This document shows positions 7,968 through 16,592 of a stretch of 64,000 nucleotides of DNA, piece by piece. The notes under the pieces were generated by a model. That model saw only the letters and a list, made by a program, of their open reading frames with translations, ran no database searches and was not told the origin of the DNA. The stretch spans positions 124,001 to 188,000 of the forward strand of contig CABIZB010000002.1 in the NCBI GenBank assembly GCA_902363145.1, written 5' to 3'. Numbering within the stretch: position 1 is the stretch's first letter; every line of letters begins with the position of its first letter. Both the position numbers and the translations under genes were made by a program. This DNA is from Oscillospiraceae bacterium (GTDB lineage: Bacteria; Bacillota; Clostridia; Oscillospirales; Ruminococcaceae).

Positions 7968-8876
7968 ATGAAGGATCTGTCGATCTACACAAATGATTTT
8001 ATAAACTATTGCAGGCTGCACAAGGGTCTGAGTGCCAAAACACTGCGGGCATATTCCATTGACCTGAATCAGCTTTGGGAACGTACCCACGGCGACCTGA
8101 GCAAAGCATCTATCTGCCGGTACATATCCCATCTTCACAAAAGCTACAAGCCCCGAACCTGCCGCCGAAAGATCGCCGTTATCAAGGCTTTTGTACATTT
8201 TCTGCTTATAGATGACATTATAGACAGCAACCCCTTTGACAAAATAGACGCATCATTCCGTGAACCGTCGCTGCTGCCGAGGACGATACCGCTGAGCATC
8301 ATAAACGGCATTCTCAAAGCGGCGTACAACGAACGCAAGCTTGCCAAAAACGCCTATTCGGACAAAATGTGCCTGCGTGACATCGCCATTCTGGAAATGC
8401 TCTTTGCCACAGGCGCAAGGGTGTCGGAAATGTGCTCCCTTACTCCCGATGACATTGATCTGGAGTACCATTCCGTCAGGATATTCGGCAAAGGCTCAAG
8501 GGAGCGCATAGTGCAGATAGAAAATACAGACGTGCTGGAGATCCTCAGGGAATACAGCAGCGCATTCAGCTCGGATATCATATTCTCGGGATATTTCTTT
8601 GTAAACAGGCTCCACAGGCGGCTTTCCGAGCAGTCCGTGCGGGAGATAATAAACAAATACGCCCTTTTGTGCCGTGAGGACATACACATCACACCCCATA
8701 TGTTCAGGCATTCCTTTGCCACGCTTCTGCTGGAGGAGGACGTGGATATCCGCTACATACAGCGGCTTCTTGGGCACAGCTCCATCACCACCACCCAGAT
8801 ATACACCCACGTTGCCATGTCAAAACAGCGTGAGATACTTTCCGCCAAGCACCCGAGAAATAAGATAGATATTTGA
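7968..8876 (+). CDS. XerC/XerD-like tyrosine recombinase
   Basis: 302 residues, the normal Xer length. It has an N-terminal SAM-like DNA-binding domain (1-90) and a complete catalytic domain: Arg151 (TGARVSEM), Lys175, His244 and Arg247 (HMFRHSF), His270 (LLGHSS) and Tyr279 (IYTHV). It could resolve chromosome dimers at dif or serve a resident integron or element. No att or dif site is recognised beside it and the neighbours are housekeeping genes, so a cellular role is more likely than a phage origin. AAGGAG (7953-7958) sets the ATG at 7968. TATAAT at 7927-7932 is a likely -10 box. Confidence 0.85.
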   Translation: MKDLSIYTNDFINYCRLHKGLSAKTLRAYSIDLNQLWERTHGDLSKASICRYISHLHKSYKPRTCRRKIAVIKAFVHFLLIDDIIDSNPFDKIDASFREPSLLPRTIPLSIINGILKAAYNERKLAKNAYSDKMCLRDIAILEMLFATGARVSEMCSLTPDDIDLEYHSVRIFGKGSRERIVQIENTDVLEILREYSSAFSSDIIFSGYFFVNRLHRRLSEQSVREIINKYALLCREDIHITPHMFRHSFATLLLEEDVDIRYIQRLLGHSSITTTQIYTHVAMSKQREILSAKHPRNKIDI

Positions 8877-8919
8877 CCCGATCTGCTCCCCCATACAGTG
8901 CCAAACCCTGATTTTTTTA

Positions 8920-8948
8920 TTGCTATTTCAGCCCCTATATGTTATAAT
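8920..8948 (+). promoter_or_regulatory. Promoter of nadE
   Basis: TTGCTA (8920-8925) and TATAAT (8943-8948) with a 17-bp spacer, 54 nt before the nadE start. Confidence 0.6.
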
Positions 8949-9002
8949 AATAAATAATGTCATTTTATAAATATACTTCTCAGAAAGGAACGATAATATA
9001 TT

Positions 9003-10949
9003 ATGAACGACGGATTTGTAAGATGCGGCAGTGCTGTGCCCGATATCAAGGTGGCAGACTGCGCCTTCAATGCCGAAAAGATAATCGAAAAGGTTCGTGA
9101 AGCTGCCGAAAACGGCTGTTCGGTGCTGGTTTTCCCCGAGCTTTGCATCACAGGCTACACCTGCGGAGACCTTTTCCTCTCCGAAACACTGAAAAACGGC
9201 GCTGCTGCTGCGCTCAAAACCATACTTGCCGCCACAGCCGAGCTTGATATACTTTTCATTGTCGGACTTCCCGTCCCCCACCTCAACAGGCTCTATAACT
9301 GCGCCGCAGTGTGCTGCAAGGGCAGGCTGCTGGGTCTTGTCCCCAAGCGCAATATCCCCAACTATTCCGAATTTTACGAGGCAAGGCATTTTTCCCGCTG
9401 GGAAATGGGCTGGGACGAAAATGACTGTGTTAATATTGATATGGGTCTGGGCTATACCGTTCCCATGGGCGAACTTATCTTCTCGTGCCAAAACTTCCCA
9501 CAGCTTATGATAGCTGCTGAGATATGCGAGGACCTGTGGGTACCAAATCCCCCCTCGGTAACGCTGTCAGAGGGCGGCGCTGTTATCATCTGCAATCCCT
9601 CCGCTTCCGATGAGGTCATAGGCAAAAAGGAATACCGCCGTGACCTGGTAAGAATGCAGAGTGCAAGGCTTGTGGGCGGATATATCTACACCGACTGCGG
9701 CTTCGGTGAGTCAACCCAGGACATGGTCTTTTCGGGTCACTGCCTTATCTGCGAGAACGGCTCCGTTCTTTCTGAGAAAAGGACATTCAGCGGCAGCGGC
9801 ATCATTTACGCCGACCTTGACCTTGAACGTCTGGCAAGCGAGCGCAGAAAGATGACCACCTACGGAAATTCCGCAGAATATAAGCTTTCTCTTATCACTT
9901 TCAGCATGGATATCCCCGAAAATAAGGAGATAAAGCGTTTTTACGCACCAATGCCCTTTGTCCCCGCAGACAAGGCAGACCTTTCCGCACGCTGCGAGGA
10001 GATCCTCACCATGCAGGCAACAGGACTTGCCACACGCCTTAGGCACATCGGCTGCAAGACCTGCGTTATCGGTCTTTCGGGCGGACTGGACTCCACTCTT
10101 GCTCTTATCGTCACTGTTCACGCCTTTGATATGCTCTCCCTTGACCGCAAGGGCATAATCGCCGTGACCATGCCATGCTTCGGCACCACAAAGCGCACCA
10201 AGAGCAATGCGCTTATCCTGGCGGAAGCCTATGGCGCTTCTATCCGTGAGATAGATATTACAAAGTCCGTAAGGCAGCATTTTGAGGATATCGGTCAGGA
10301 GGAAAGCGTTCACGACGTTACCTACGAAAACTGCCAGGCAAGAGAGCGCACTCAGGTGATAATGGATATCGCCAACAAATCAGGCGGCATAGTTATCGGC
10401 ACCGGAGACCTTTCCGAGTTGGCGCTGGGCTGGGCTACCTACAACGGCGACCATATGTCCATGTACGGCGTTAACTGCTCTATCCCCAAGACCCTTGTTC
10501 GCCATCTGGTGGCATATGAGGCGCAGATGTCGGAGGGTCAGCTTTCCGAGGTGCTTCGTGATATCCTTGACACCCCCGTTTCCCCCGAGCTGCTCCCCCC
10601 CTCCGAGGACGGCACGATTTCACAGAAAACAGAGGATATCGTAGGCCCCTACGAGCTGCACGATTTCTTTCTTTACTACACCGTCCGCATGGGCTTTACC
10701 CCCAAGAAAATATTCCGCATTGCAAAATGCGCCTTTGCAGGCAGATATGACGATGCTACTATCCTCAAATGGCTCAGGACATTCACATGGAGATTTTTCT
10801 CCCAGCAGTTCAAGCGCTCCTGTCTCCCCGACGGCCCCAAAGTGGGAAGCGTTACGCTTTCACCCCGTGGTGACTGGCGTATGCCCTCCGACGCATCGGC
10901 TGCCCTCTGGCTCGCCCAGCTGGACGAGCTGAAATCAAAGATAAACTGA
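9003..10949 (+). CDS. nadE: Glutamine-dependent NAD+ synthetase
   Basis: 648 residues, the two-domain form. The N-terminal nitrilase-type glutaminase has Glu in FPELCITGY, Lys in LVPKRN and Cys in AAEICEDLW. The C-terminal synthetase has the PP-loop GLSGGLDST and the downstream GTGDLSELALGW motif. It amidates nicotinate adenine dinucleotide to NAD+ with ATP, using ammonia channelled from glutamine, in the cytosol. The start has AGAAAGGAA upstream. The FtsX-like gene begins 11 nt after its stop, so the two may share a transcript, although no functional link is evident. The salvage genes pncB and a nicotinamidase lie at about 40.6-42.8 kb. Confidence 0.95.
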   Translation: MNDGFVRCGSAVPDIKVADCAFNAEKIIEKVREAAENGCSVLVFPELCITGYTCGDLFLSETLKNGAAAALKTILAATAELDILFIVGLPVPHLNRLYNCAAVCCKGRLLGLVPKRNIPNYSEFYEARHFSRWEMGWDENDCVNIDMGLGYTVPMGELIFSCQNFPQLMIAAEICEDLWVPNPPSVTLSEGGAVIICNPSASDEVIGKKEYRRDLVRMQSARLVGGYIYTDCGFGESTQDMVFSGHCLICENGSVLSEKRTFSGSGIIYADLDLERLASERRKMTTYGNSAEYKLSLITFSMDIPENKEIKRFYAPMPFVPADKADLSARCEEILTMQATGLATRLRHIGCKTCVIGLSGGLDSTLALIVTVHAFDMLSLDRKGIIAVTMPCFGTTKRTKSNALILAEAYGASIREIDITKSVRQHFEDIGQEESVHDVTYENCQARERTQVIMDIANKSGGIVIGTGDLSELALGWATYNGDHMSMYGVNCSIPKTLVRHLVAYEAQMSEGQLSEVLRDILDTPVSPELLPPSEDGTISQKTEDIVGPYELHDFFLYYTVRMGFTPKKIFRIAKCAFAGRYDDATILKWLRTFTWRFFSQQFKRSCLPDGPKVGSVTLSPRGDWRMPSDASAALWLAQLDELKSKIN

Positions 10950-10960
10950 AAGGCGGTGCT

Positions 10961-13618
10961 ATGATGAAGCTCAATGAAATAGTTCTGCGATACCTTAAAG
11001 GTCAGAAAAAGCATACGGTGCTGACTGTCCTTGCCATAATCGTTTCAGTTGCGTTCATGACCATAATCCTGTCCGCAGTTTCGGTTTACCGTGCGGCTTC
11101 GCTGAATATCTCCCGTGAGACCAACGGCACATATCATATAGTATTCAACGGTCTGGACAAGCAGCAGCTCATTGATATCCGCAGCATGGATATTTTTGAA
11201 AAAACTGAGATATACAGCATTTCCTCCTATTCGAGCAGCGTTGATATGGACTTCGTTAAAATGGCGGAGGACAACGCAAAGGTGGAATATCTGCTGGTGA
11301 ACGGTCTGCCTGTTGATGATAACTTTCTGAGGCTCAACGCCGATGACTGCGACCTGCTGCCCCCCTCCATGCGCACTGTGACCGGCGGACGGCTTCCCGA
11401 AAAGGACGGCGAGCTTGTTATCAACAGTGCCAACGCCGAGCAGTGGGGATACCCCGAAATAGGCAGCACCGTCAATGCGGAGCTGTTTGTCTGCGGCGTT
11501 AAAACGGGAGCTGAAACTCCTGCGGGCACGCCTATGATACTGGCTGAGAATTTCGACATCACAGAGATAAGGGAGATTTCCTTTACCGTTGTGGGCTACA
11601 GCGATACTATAAATATGGTAAGCTACAACGATACTCAGCTCAAATCCTACAACTATCTTTCGGATAACCTTGTTGCCCGCTTCTCCGACAGCGCCAATGA
11701 CTTTTACTGGGATATGGACAGGTCATTTTCCGCTCTGGGCTATGAGATAGATGACTTTGACTACGGCATGAACCAGGAGCTGCTTAACATGGAGGGCAGA
11801 GGCGTTACCGCCCGCTTCTCCCAGGCGCTTTCCTTTGCTGTGGAATATCTGGTAGTGCTGTTCTTTATGTTCTGCATAAGAATGGTAATAGACAACTCAT
11901 TTGAGCTGGCTTCAAAAGAGCGCATAAAGCAGTTCGGTCTGCTCAAAGCCGTGGGTGCTTCCAAAAAGCAGGTGTTCTCTCTTGTAATGTGGGAGGCTTT
12001 TTATCTGGCAGTTCCCGGCGTTATCCTTGGTATCCTTGCAGGTCTGGGCAGCTCGGCAGCTATATTCTCCGCAGTAAAGAACCTGCCCTATCTCCATGAT
12101 GTTTCCCTTGATTACGACCTGGCTTCCATGCTGAAATTTGATATCAAGCCTTATGTTTATATCTCCTCGGCTATTATCGGCTTCCTGTGGGTGTTCGTTT
12201 CGGCAATATCCACGGGTATGCGCTCTATCAAGGCTTCCCCTGTAGATGCAATGAGAGCCGCTGCCAAGAAGGAGAAGATAAAGCCCTCACGCCACGGCTC
12301 GGGAATCGAGCAGGGTCACGGCTTTATCGGCGCATACTCCGCACTCAGCGCAAAGCGCAACAAAAAGCGCTATATCATCACGCTGGTATCAATGGTAATG
12401 AGTATCGTGCTTTTCACCGTGTTCTCCTACGGAATTGAGATCGCAACGGGCAATCTGCAGAATGAGTTCGATGTTAAGCGTATGCCCTACGACTACACCG
12501 CAAACCTCAGCGTCACCGACCCTCAGACCGTTTATGAAAGAGCGGAGCTGATGAAGCAGTCGGGATATTTCTCCGATGTTCAGTATGACACTCACCTGTC
12601 GCTGTTCGGCATGACATCTTCCGCAGGCGTTGACAACGGAACGGAGCTTTCAAAGAGCGAGACTGTTTTCATCGACATTCACCCCGTAAACCGTGAGACA
12701 TATGAAAAATACATTCAGTCCGATGTAAGCTACGACGACCTTTCAAACGGTCAGCTCATGCTTTGCAGCGGAATGTACTCCAAAGCAGGAAAGCTGCTTT
12801 ATACCGTTTACAGCAGCGTCCCCGAAAGCATTTCCGCCGCTCCCTTTGTGGATTACAAAGTAGATCTCCTTGACGAGCGCAGCTTTGATACGGCAGGCAT
12901 CTACACCACCGACAACAGGGTATATCGCTCTACAGACGGCCGTATTTCCGCTGTTATGGCAGAGGAAAGCTACAATGAGCTTTTTGCTCAGTGCGGTGCA
13001 GACTCCGGCACATCATCAATAGCCGTTTCCGACGGCAGCGAGATAATAGTTTACAGCAGAACTATCTCGGCAAATGCAGCAGTCGGCATGGAAGAGCAGG
13101 CAGAGGTTTATATGAACAACCACTTCTACAATTCCTACAGCAACAACCTTTCCGATATGAACCTTTCCTACGCACTGCTCAGCATGATAAAAACAGCAGG
13201 CTATGCGGTGATAGTGCTTATCGCCCTCATTGCCCTTATCAACGTGGTGAATATCATCTCCTCCAACGTTACGGGCAGAACTTCCGAGCTTGCAATGCTC
13301 CGTGCCTGCGGAATGTCCAAAAAGCAGCTGAGCAGGCTTATGCTCACCGAAAGCCTTTTCTATGCGGTAATGGCAGGCATCGCCTCACTTCTGATTACCG
13401 AGCTTGCGATTTTGGTGATACAGATACCCTTTATGACCCATTTCCACGACCTGGATATGGACGATCTGGGCTTTGCATTCTCCTATCTTGCCCCCATAAA
13501 GTACATCGTTATCGCAACGGCTGTGTCCTATCTGGCGGCAGCTGTATCCTCCGTTATCCCAGGCTCGCACATAGCAAAGGCACCTATCGTTGAAAGCATT
13601 GAAAGCGCAGAAATATAA
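10961..13618 (+). CDS. FtsX/MacB-type ABC transporter permease without ATPase neighbour
   Basis: 885 residues. There is one N-terminal membrane helix (about 17-40), a large extracytoplasmic domain (about 45-285), an FtsX core with three helices (about 290-420), another helix near 470, a second external domain, and a second FtsX core (about 745-880). This is the long type-VII (FtsX-MacB) permease layout used for bacitracin-type peptide sensing and export or for lipoprotein release. The conserved E-L-A-(M/S)-(L/K)-x-A-x-G-x-S-K-K-Q motif appears in both halves. No ATPase gene is adjacent, so the partner must be encoded elsewhere. Either of the two initial ATGs (10961 or 10964) could be used, after AAAGGCGGT. 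Confidence 0.85.
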   Translation: MMKLNEIVLRYLKGQKKHTVLTVLAIIVSVAFMTIILSAVSVYRAASLNISRETNGTYHIVFNGLDKQQLIDIRSMDIFEKTEIYSISSYSSSVDMDFVKMAEDNAKVEYLLVNGLPVDDNFLRLNADDCDLLPPSMRTVTGGRLPEKDGELVINSANAEQWGYPEIGSTVNAELFVCGVKTGAETPAGTPMILAENFDITEIREISFTVVGYSDTINMVSYNDTQLKSYNYLSDNLVARFSDSANDFYWDMDRSFSALGYEIDDFDYGMNQELLNMEGRGVTARFSQALSFAVEYLVVLFFMFCIRMVIDNSFELASKERIKQFGLLKAVGASKKQVFSLVMWEAFYLAVPGVILGILAGLGSSAAIFSAVKNLPYLHDVSLDYDLASMLKFDIKPYVYISSAIIGFLWVFVSAISTGMRSIKASPVDAMRAAAKKEKIKPSRHGSGIEQGHGFIGAYSALSAKRNKKRYIITLVSMVMSIVLFTVFSYGIEIATGNLQNEFDVKRMPYDYTANLSVTDPQTVYERAELMKQSGYFSDVQYDTHLSLFGMTSSAGVDNGTELSKSETVFIDIHPVNRETYEKYIQSDVSYDDLSNGQLMLCSGMYSKAGKLLYTVYSSVPESISAAPFVDYKVDLLDERSFDTAGIYTTDNRVYRSTDGRISAVMAEESYNELFAQCGADSGTSSIAVSDGSEIIVYSRTISANAAVGMEEQAEVYMNNHFYNSYSNNLSDMNLSYALLSMIKTAGYAVIVLIALIALINVVNIISSNVTGRTSELAMLRACGMSKKQLSRLMLTESLFYAVMAGIASLLITELAILVIQIPFMTHFHDLDMDDLGFAFSYLAPIKYIVIATAVSYLAAAVSSVIPGSHIAKAPIVESIESAEI

Positions 13619-13627
13619 GGAGCGGCA

Positions 13628-14293
13628 ATGAACGAATTTGATAACATTTATCACACCGATGAATACCGCCGCTTCATGGTACAAAAAGAGGAAAACATAT
13701 CCGACCTGTGCCGTGAAGAGCGGACTATAAGGCTTGACATGGGCTACAGCCTGTGGGTGGGAGAATTTGCCCACCGCAGCGGCAGCGATTGTTCATACAG
13801 ATGCAGGCTGTTTTCCCCCGAGGGCAAAATGATCTATGGCTACACATTTTATTACAGCAGCTTTCATGAGACTGCGGTACAGGTGTTATCCGCTCCCGAG
13901 GGACTGTACTTTTTCTATACCGAGGGGCTTTACGGCTACAGCGTGCTGCGGCTTTCCGATATGGAACAAATGCACTATGTCCCCCGTGGCAATTCGGGTG
14001 AGTCATTTATCATCACCGACCTGCACTATTGCAGCGAAAACCGAATTGCGGCAGCAGGCGGCTGCTTCTGGGCATATCCGTATGATGTGGCACTTATCGA
14101 CCTATCAGAGCCCATGAAAGAGCCTGAGAAGATGACCACGCTCTTCCCTATAGTAAATCCCGAGCATGATTATGACAGGTTTGAGGATATCGACTTTGTT
14201 CGCTGGGAAAAGGGCGGCAGGCTTATTGTCCGCACCGACGCAGGCGAAGAATTTGCCTTTAATACTAACGACCTGAGAAAATTTATGGATTAA
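13628..14293 (+). CDS. Hypothetical protein, beta-rich, unknown function
   Basis: 221 residues, no signal peptide and no membrane segment, rich in aromatic residues and in short beta-strand-like stretches (YSLWVGEF, GLYFFYTE, RLIVRTDAGEEF) resembling a partial beta-propeller. I do not recognise a family. It starts 9 nt after the permease gene with AAGGAGCGGC as ribosome site, so it belongs to the same transcript. It may be a cytosolic readout protein specific to this genus. Confidence 0.65.
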   Translation: MNEFDNIYHTDEYRRFMVQKEENISDLCREERTIRLDMGYSLWVGEFAHRSGSDCSYRCRLFSPEGKMIYGYTFYYSSFHETAVQVLSAPEGLYFFYTEGLYGYSVLRLSDMEQMHYVPRGNSGESFIITDLHYCSENRIAAAGGCFWAYPYDVALIDLSEPMKEPEKMTTLFPIVNPEHDYDRFEDIDFVRWEKGGRLIVRTDAGEEFAFNTNDLRKFMD

Positions 14294-14319
14294 AATAGGA
14301 TTAAAATACTAAAAAATCA

Positions 14320-14348
14320 TTGCTATTTTGTGTAACTTATGATATCAT
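14320..14348 (+). promoter_or_regulatory. Promoter of the DUF975 gene
   Basis: TTGCTA (14320-14325) and TATCAT (14343-14348) with a 17-bp spacer, about 70 nt before the start codon. Confidence 0.5.
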
Positions 14349-14418
14349 AATAATTGTTAAGAAAAACAAACGCCCCGTTATTATCTGACGGAGCATCATG
14401 ACGAAAGGATTATGTTTT

Positions 14419-15639
14419 ATGTGGACAGTTTCAATGCTTAAAGAGAACGCAAAAGCGGCACTGAAAAACTTTTACTGGCCTGCTTTTCTCGTTTCTCTCA
14501 TCTTTATCCTGCTGACAGGCACAGGTTCAAGCAGCTCGGGAGGCGGCTCCTCAGACGAGTTCATAAACGAGTATTACAATAACTACAGCAATTCCTCCGA
14601 CAGCAGCTACGACTATGGCGATTACAGCAGCGACGATGATTATGATTACAGCTACGACTACGATGATGATATCGACAGCTCATTCTCTCAGGACGATTAT
14701 GAGCAGATATTCAACGATATGTTCTCGGGCTTCGGCGATATGCTGGGCGATACCAGTGTCTCGGCAATAATATCTGTAGCTATCGCAGTGGTGATCATTG
14801 TAATGATAGTTACGCTGGCTTACAACATCTTCTTTGCAAATCCCCTTACAGTCGGCTACAACAATTTCTTCCTCAACGCACGCACGGGAAATGCTGGCGT
14901 GGGCGAGCTCTTCTCCCAGTTTAAGCATGGTCATTACATGGCAACCGTAAAGAATATGTTCTTCCTCAAGCTTAGGCTTTTCCTCTGGTCGCTGCTGGTT
15001 CTTATCCCTATCGGCATCGGAGTTCTGATTTTTGCAAAATCCGACAGCAGAGATATAATGGGATCGCTTGTTCTTTCAATTCTTATAGTTATTCCCCTGT
15101 ATTTTGTAGCACTTATCCCTCAGATAATAAAGAAGTACGAGTACTTTCTTGTTCCCTACATAACCGCAGAAAACCCCAACATCACCCCCAACCGTGCCTT
15201 TGAGATAAGCTCTCAGACAATGAAGGGCGAGAAAATGCACTGCTTCGGTCTCCAGATGTCCTTTATCGGCTGGCTTATCCTCGGCGGACTGGCAGGAAGC
15301 ATCTTTACTGCGTTCCTCGGCGTTCTGCTTGGCAGCGCTGCCACCGCAGCGGGAATGGCTCTCATTTACCCCTATCTTTACGCAACACTTGCAGAGTTCT
15401 ACTGCTGCATGAAGGAAAAAGCTATTGCAACAGGCATTTCTTCCAGAGATGAGCTTGACGGACTGTACGGCCGTGCCGCAAACGCACAGCCTTTCGGTCA
15501 GCCCATGGGCTACTCCGATCATCAGGGCTACGAGCCATATCAACCCACTGCTCCCTCTCAGCCTGCTGACAACAGACTTTTCGGTGAGTCAAAAAGAGAC
15601 GATAATGATGACAACTACAACGGACCTGAGATAAAGTAA
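14419..15639 (+). CDS. DUF975 family integral membrane protein
   Basis: About 406 residues. The opening LKENAKAALKNFYWPAFLVS is the hallmark of the DUF975 family. An insertion of Ser/Asp/Tyr repeats (about 35-95) follows the first helix, then five or six more hydrophobic segments with the family's NPxxVGYNxFFLNAR motif, and a Gln/Pro-rich cytosolic tail. I chose ATG 14419 because GAAAGGA (14402-14408) is correctly spaced from it; the in-frame ATG at 14398 overlaps no ribosome site. Function is unknown. The Asp/Tyr-rich loop outside the membrane is unusual and may bind cations. Confidence 0.8.
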   Translation: MWTVSMLKENAKAALKNFYWPAFLVSLIFILLTGTGSSSSGGGSSDEFINEYYNNYSNSSDSSYDYGDYSSDDDYDYSYDYDDDIDSSFSQDDYEQIFNDMFSGFGDMLGDTSVSAIISVAIAVVIIVMIVTLAYNIFFANPLTVGYNNFFLNARTGNAGVGELFSQFKHGHYMATVKNMFFLKLRLFLWSLLVLIPIGIGVLIFAKSDSRDIMGSLVLSILIVIPLYFVALIPQIIKKYEYFLVPYITAENPNITPNRAFEISSQTMKGEKMHCFGLQMSFIGWLILGGLAGSIFTAFLGVLLGSAATAAGMALIYPYLYATLAEFYCCMKEKAIATGISSRDELDGLYGRAANAQPFGQPMGYSDHQGYEPYQPTAPSQPADNRLFGESKRDDNDDNYNGPEIK

Positions 15640-15659
15640 CACCTGAATAAGATACAATG

Positions 15660-15692
15660 GCTGCTGCGGTAATGCGGCAGCTTTTGTTTTTT
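15660..15692 (+). terminator. Terminator of the DUF975 gene
   Basis: Stem GCTGC (15660-15664) / GCAGC (15677-15681) with further inner pairs, then TTTTGTTTTTT. Confidence 0.8.
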
Positions 15693-15725
15693 CAGTAACA
15701 CGCATTTTTTATTGGAGGCTATTTG

Positions 15726-16088
15726 ATGATAAAAGATATTATTATGAGCCACGAAGCCGCTATGTGGGAAGCTGCAAGACGCTGTGACAGATCCGCTTTT
15801 CTTGAGGTCGTAAGCGGATCTGCGGTCATGGTATGCGGCGGATCCAAATGCACCGGTGCTGACTACGCCCGTATCATAAGCGAATTTGACTGCAAGTCCT
15901 ACAAAATATCCGATTTTGAAATCATTGCTCAAAGCAATGATATTGTTCAAGTTCACTACATCATTGAAACAGTGGCTGAAAAGCCTGAAAATCAGGATCT
16001 TGCAGGCAGGTTCCACATCACCTCCACATGGAAAAAGGGGGACAAATGGAGGCTTATTTTCAACATGGATTCAAGGATATATGAATAA
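15726..16088 (+). CDS. NTF2-like / DUF4440-type small protein
   Basis: About 120 residues. The layout is N-terminal helix (HEAAMWEAARRCDRSAF), FLEVV..SAVMVCGG strands, YARIISEF and a final WRLIFNMDSRIYE strand. This is the cone-shaped NTF2/SnoaL-like fold of DUF4440 proteins, which bind small ligands or act as simple isomerases or hydrolases. I chose ATG 15726 with GGAGG (15714-15718) upstream. It is monocistronic between two terminators. No catalytic residues can be named with confidence. Confidence 0.65.
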   Translation: MIKDIIMSHEAAMWEAARRCDRSAFLEVVSGSAVMVCGGSKCTGADYARIISEFDCKSYKISDFEIIAQSNDIVQVHYIIETVAEKPENQDLAGRFHITSTWKKGDKWRLIFNMDSRIYE

Positions 16089-16092
16089 ATGC

Positions 16093-16138
16093 AAAAAAAC
16101 GCACGGTTGAAGTTAAAAGTTCAACCGTGCGTTTTTTT
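16093..16138. terminator. Bidirectional terminator between convergent genes
   Basis: A 19-bp perfect inverted repeat made of seven A, CGCACGGTTGAA, an 8-nt loop, TTCAACCGTGCG and seven T. It serves both the NTF2-like gene (plus) and the deaminase operon (minus). Confidence 0.95.
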
Positions 16139-16139
16139 A

Positions 16140-16592
16140 TCAATATCTTTTGCCTTTGAGCTTACAATATTCCTCGAACACTTTCAGGCAATCTTCCCTC
16201 TGCTCACATTCCAGCGGGATAATTTCCATGCCGTTTTTCAGTGCGGTGTAGAAATCCTCGTCCCTGAAGCCTATTTCTGCGGTGTCGTGAGCGGTGCAAC
16301 CGTAAACTATGCGGCTGATATTTGCCCACATTGCTGCGCTCAGGCACATGGGGCAGGGGTAAGCGGTGGTATAAAGCGTACAACCGCTCAGGTCGTGGCT
16401 GCCGATATTTTTGCAGGCATCTCTTATTGCCGCAACCTCGCCGTGCATTGTTGGGTCATGGTCGGCAAGCACTCGGTTGTGACCTTTTCCGATCATCTCG
16501 CCGTCCCTTACGATAACGGCACCGAACGGACCGCCCTCGCCGTTTCTGATACCCTTGTAAGCCTCATCGGCTGCTATATCCATATACATCAT
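16140..16592 (-). CDS. Nucleoside/guanine deaminase (CDA fold, GuaD-like)
   Basis: 150 residues with the zinc-dependent deaminase signature: His-Ala/Gly-Glu as HGEVAAIR and PCPMC in TTAYPCPMCLSA. The length, the DPTMHGEV context and the C-terminal aromatic tail fit guanine deaminases of the Bacillus GuaD type better than tRNA adenosine deaminase TadA. It would hydrolyse guanine to xanthine and ammonia in the cytosol. Its start overlaps the stop of the upstream gene as ATGA, so the two are translationally coupled although their roles look unrelated. Confidence 0.85.
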   Translation of the reverse strand: MMYMDIAADEAYKGIRNGEGGPFGAVIVRDGEMIGKGHNRVLADHDPTMHGEVAAIRDACKNIGSHDLSGCTLYTTAYPCPMCLSAAMWANISRIVYGCTAHDTAEIGFRDEDFYTALKNGMEIIPLECEQREDCLKVFEEYCKLKGKRY

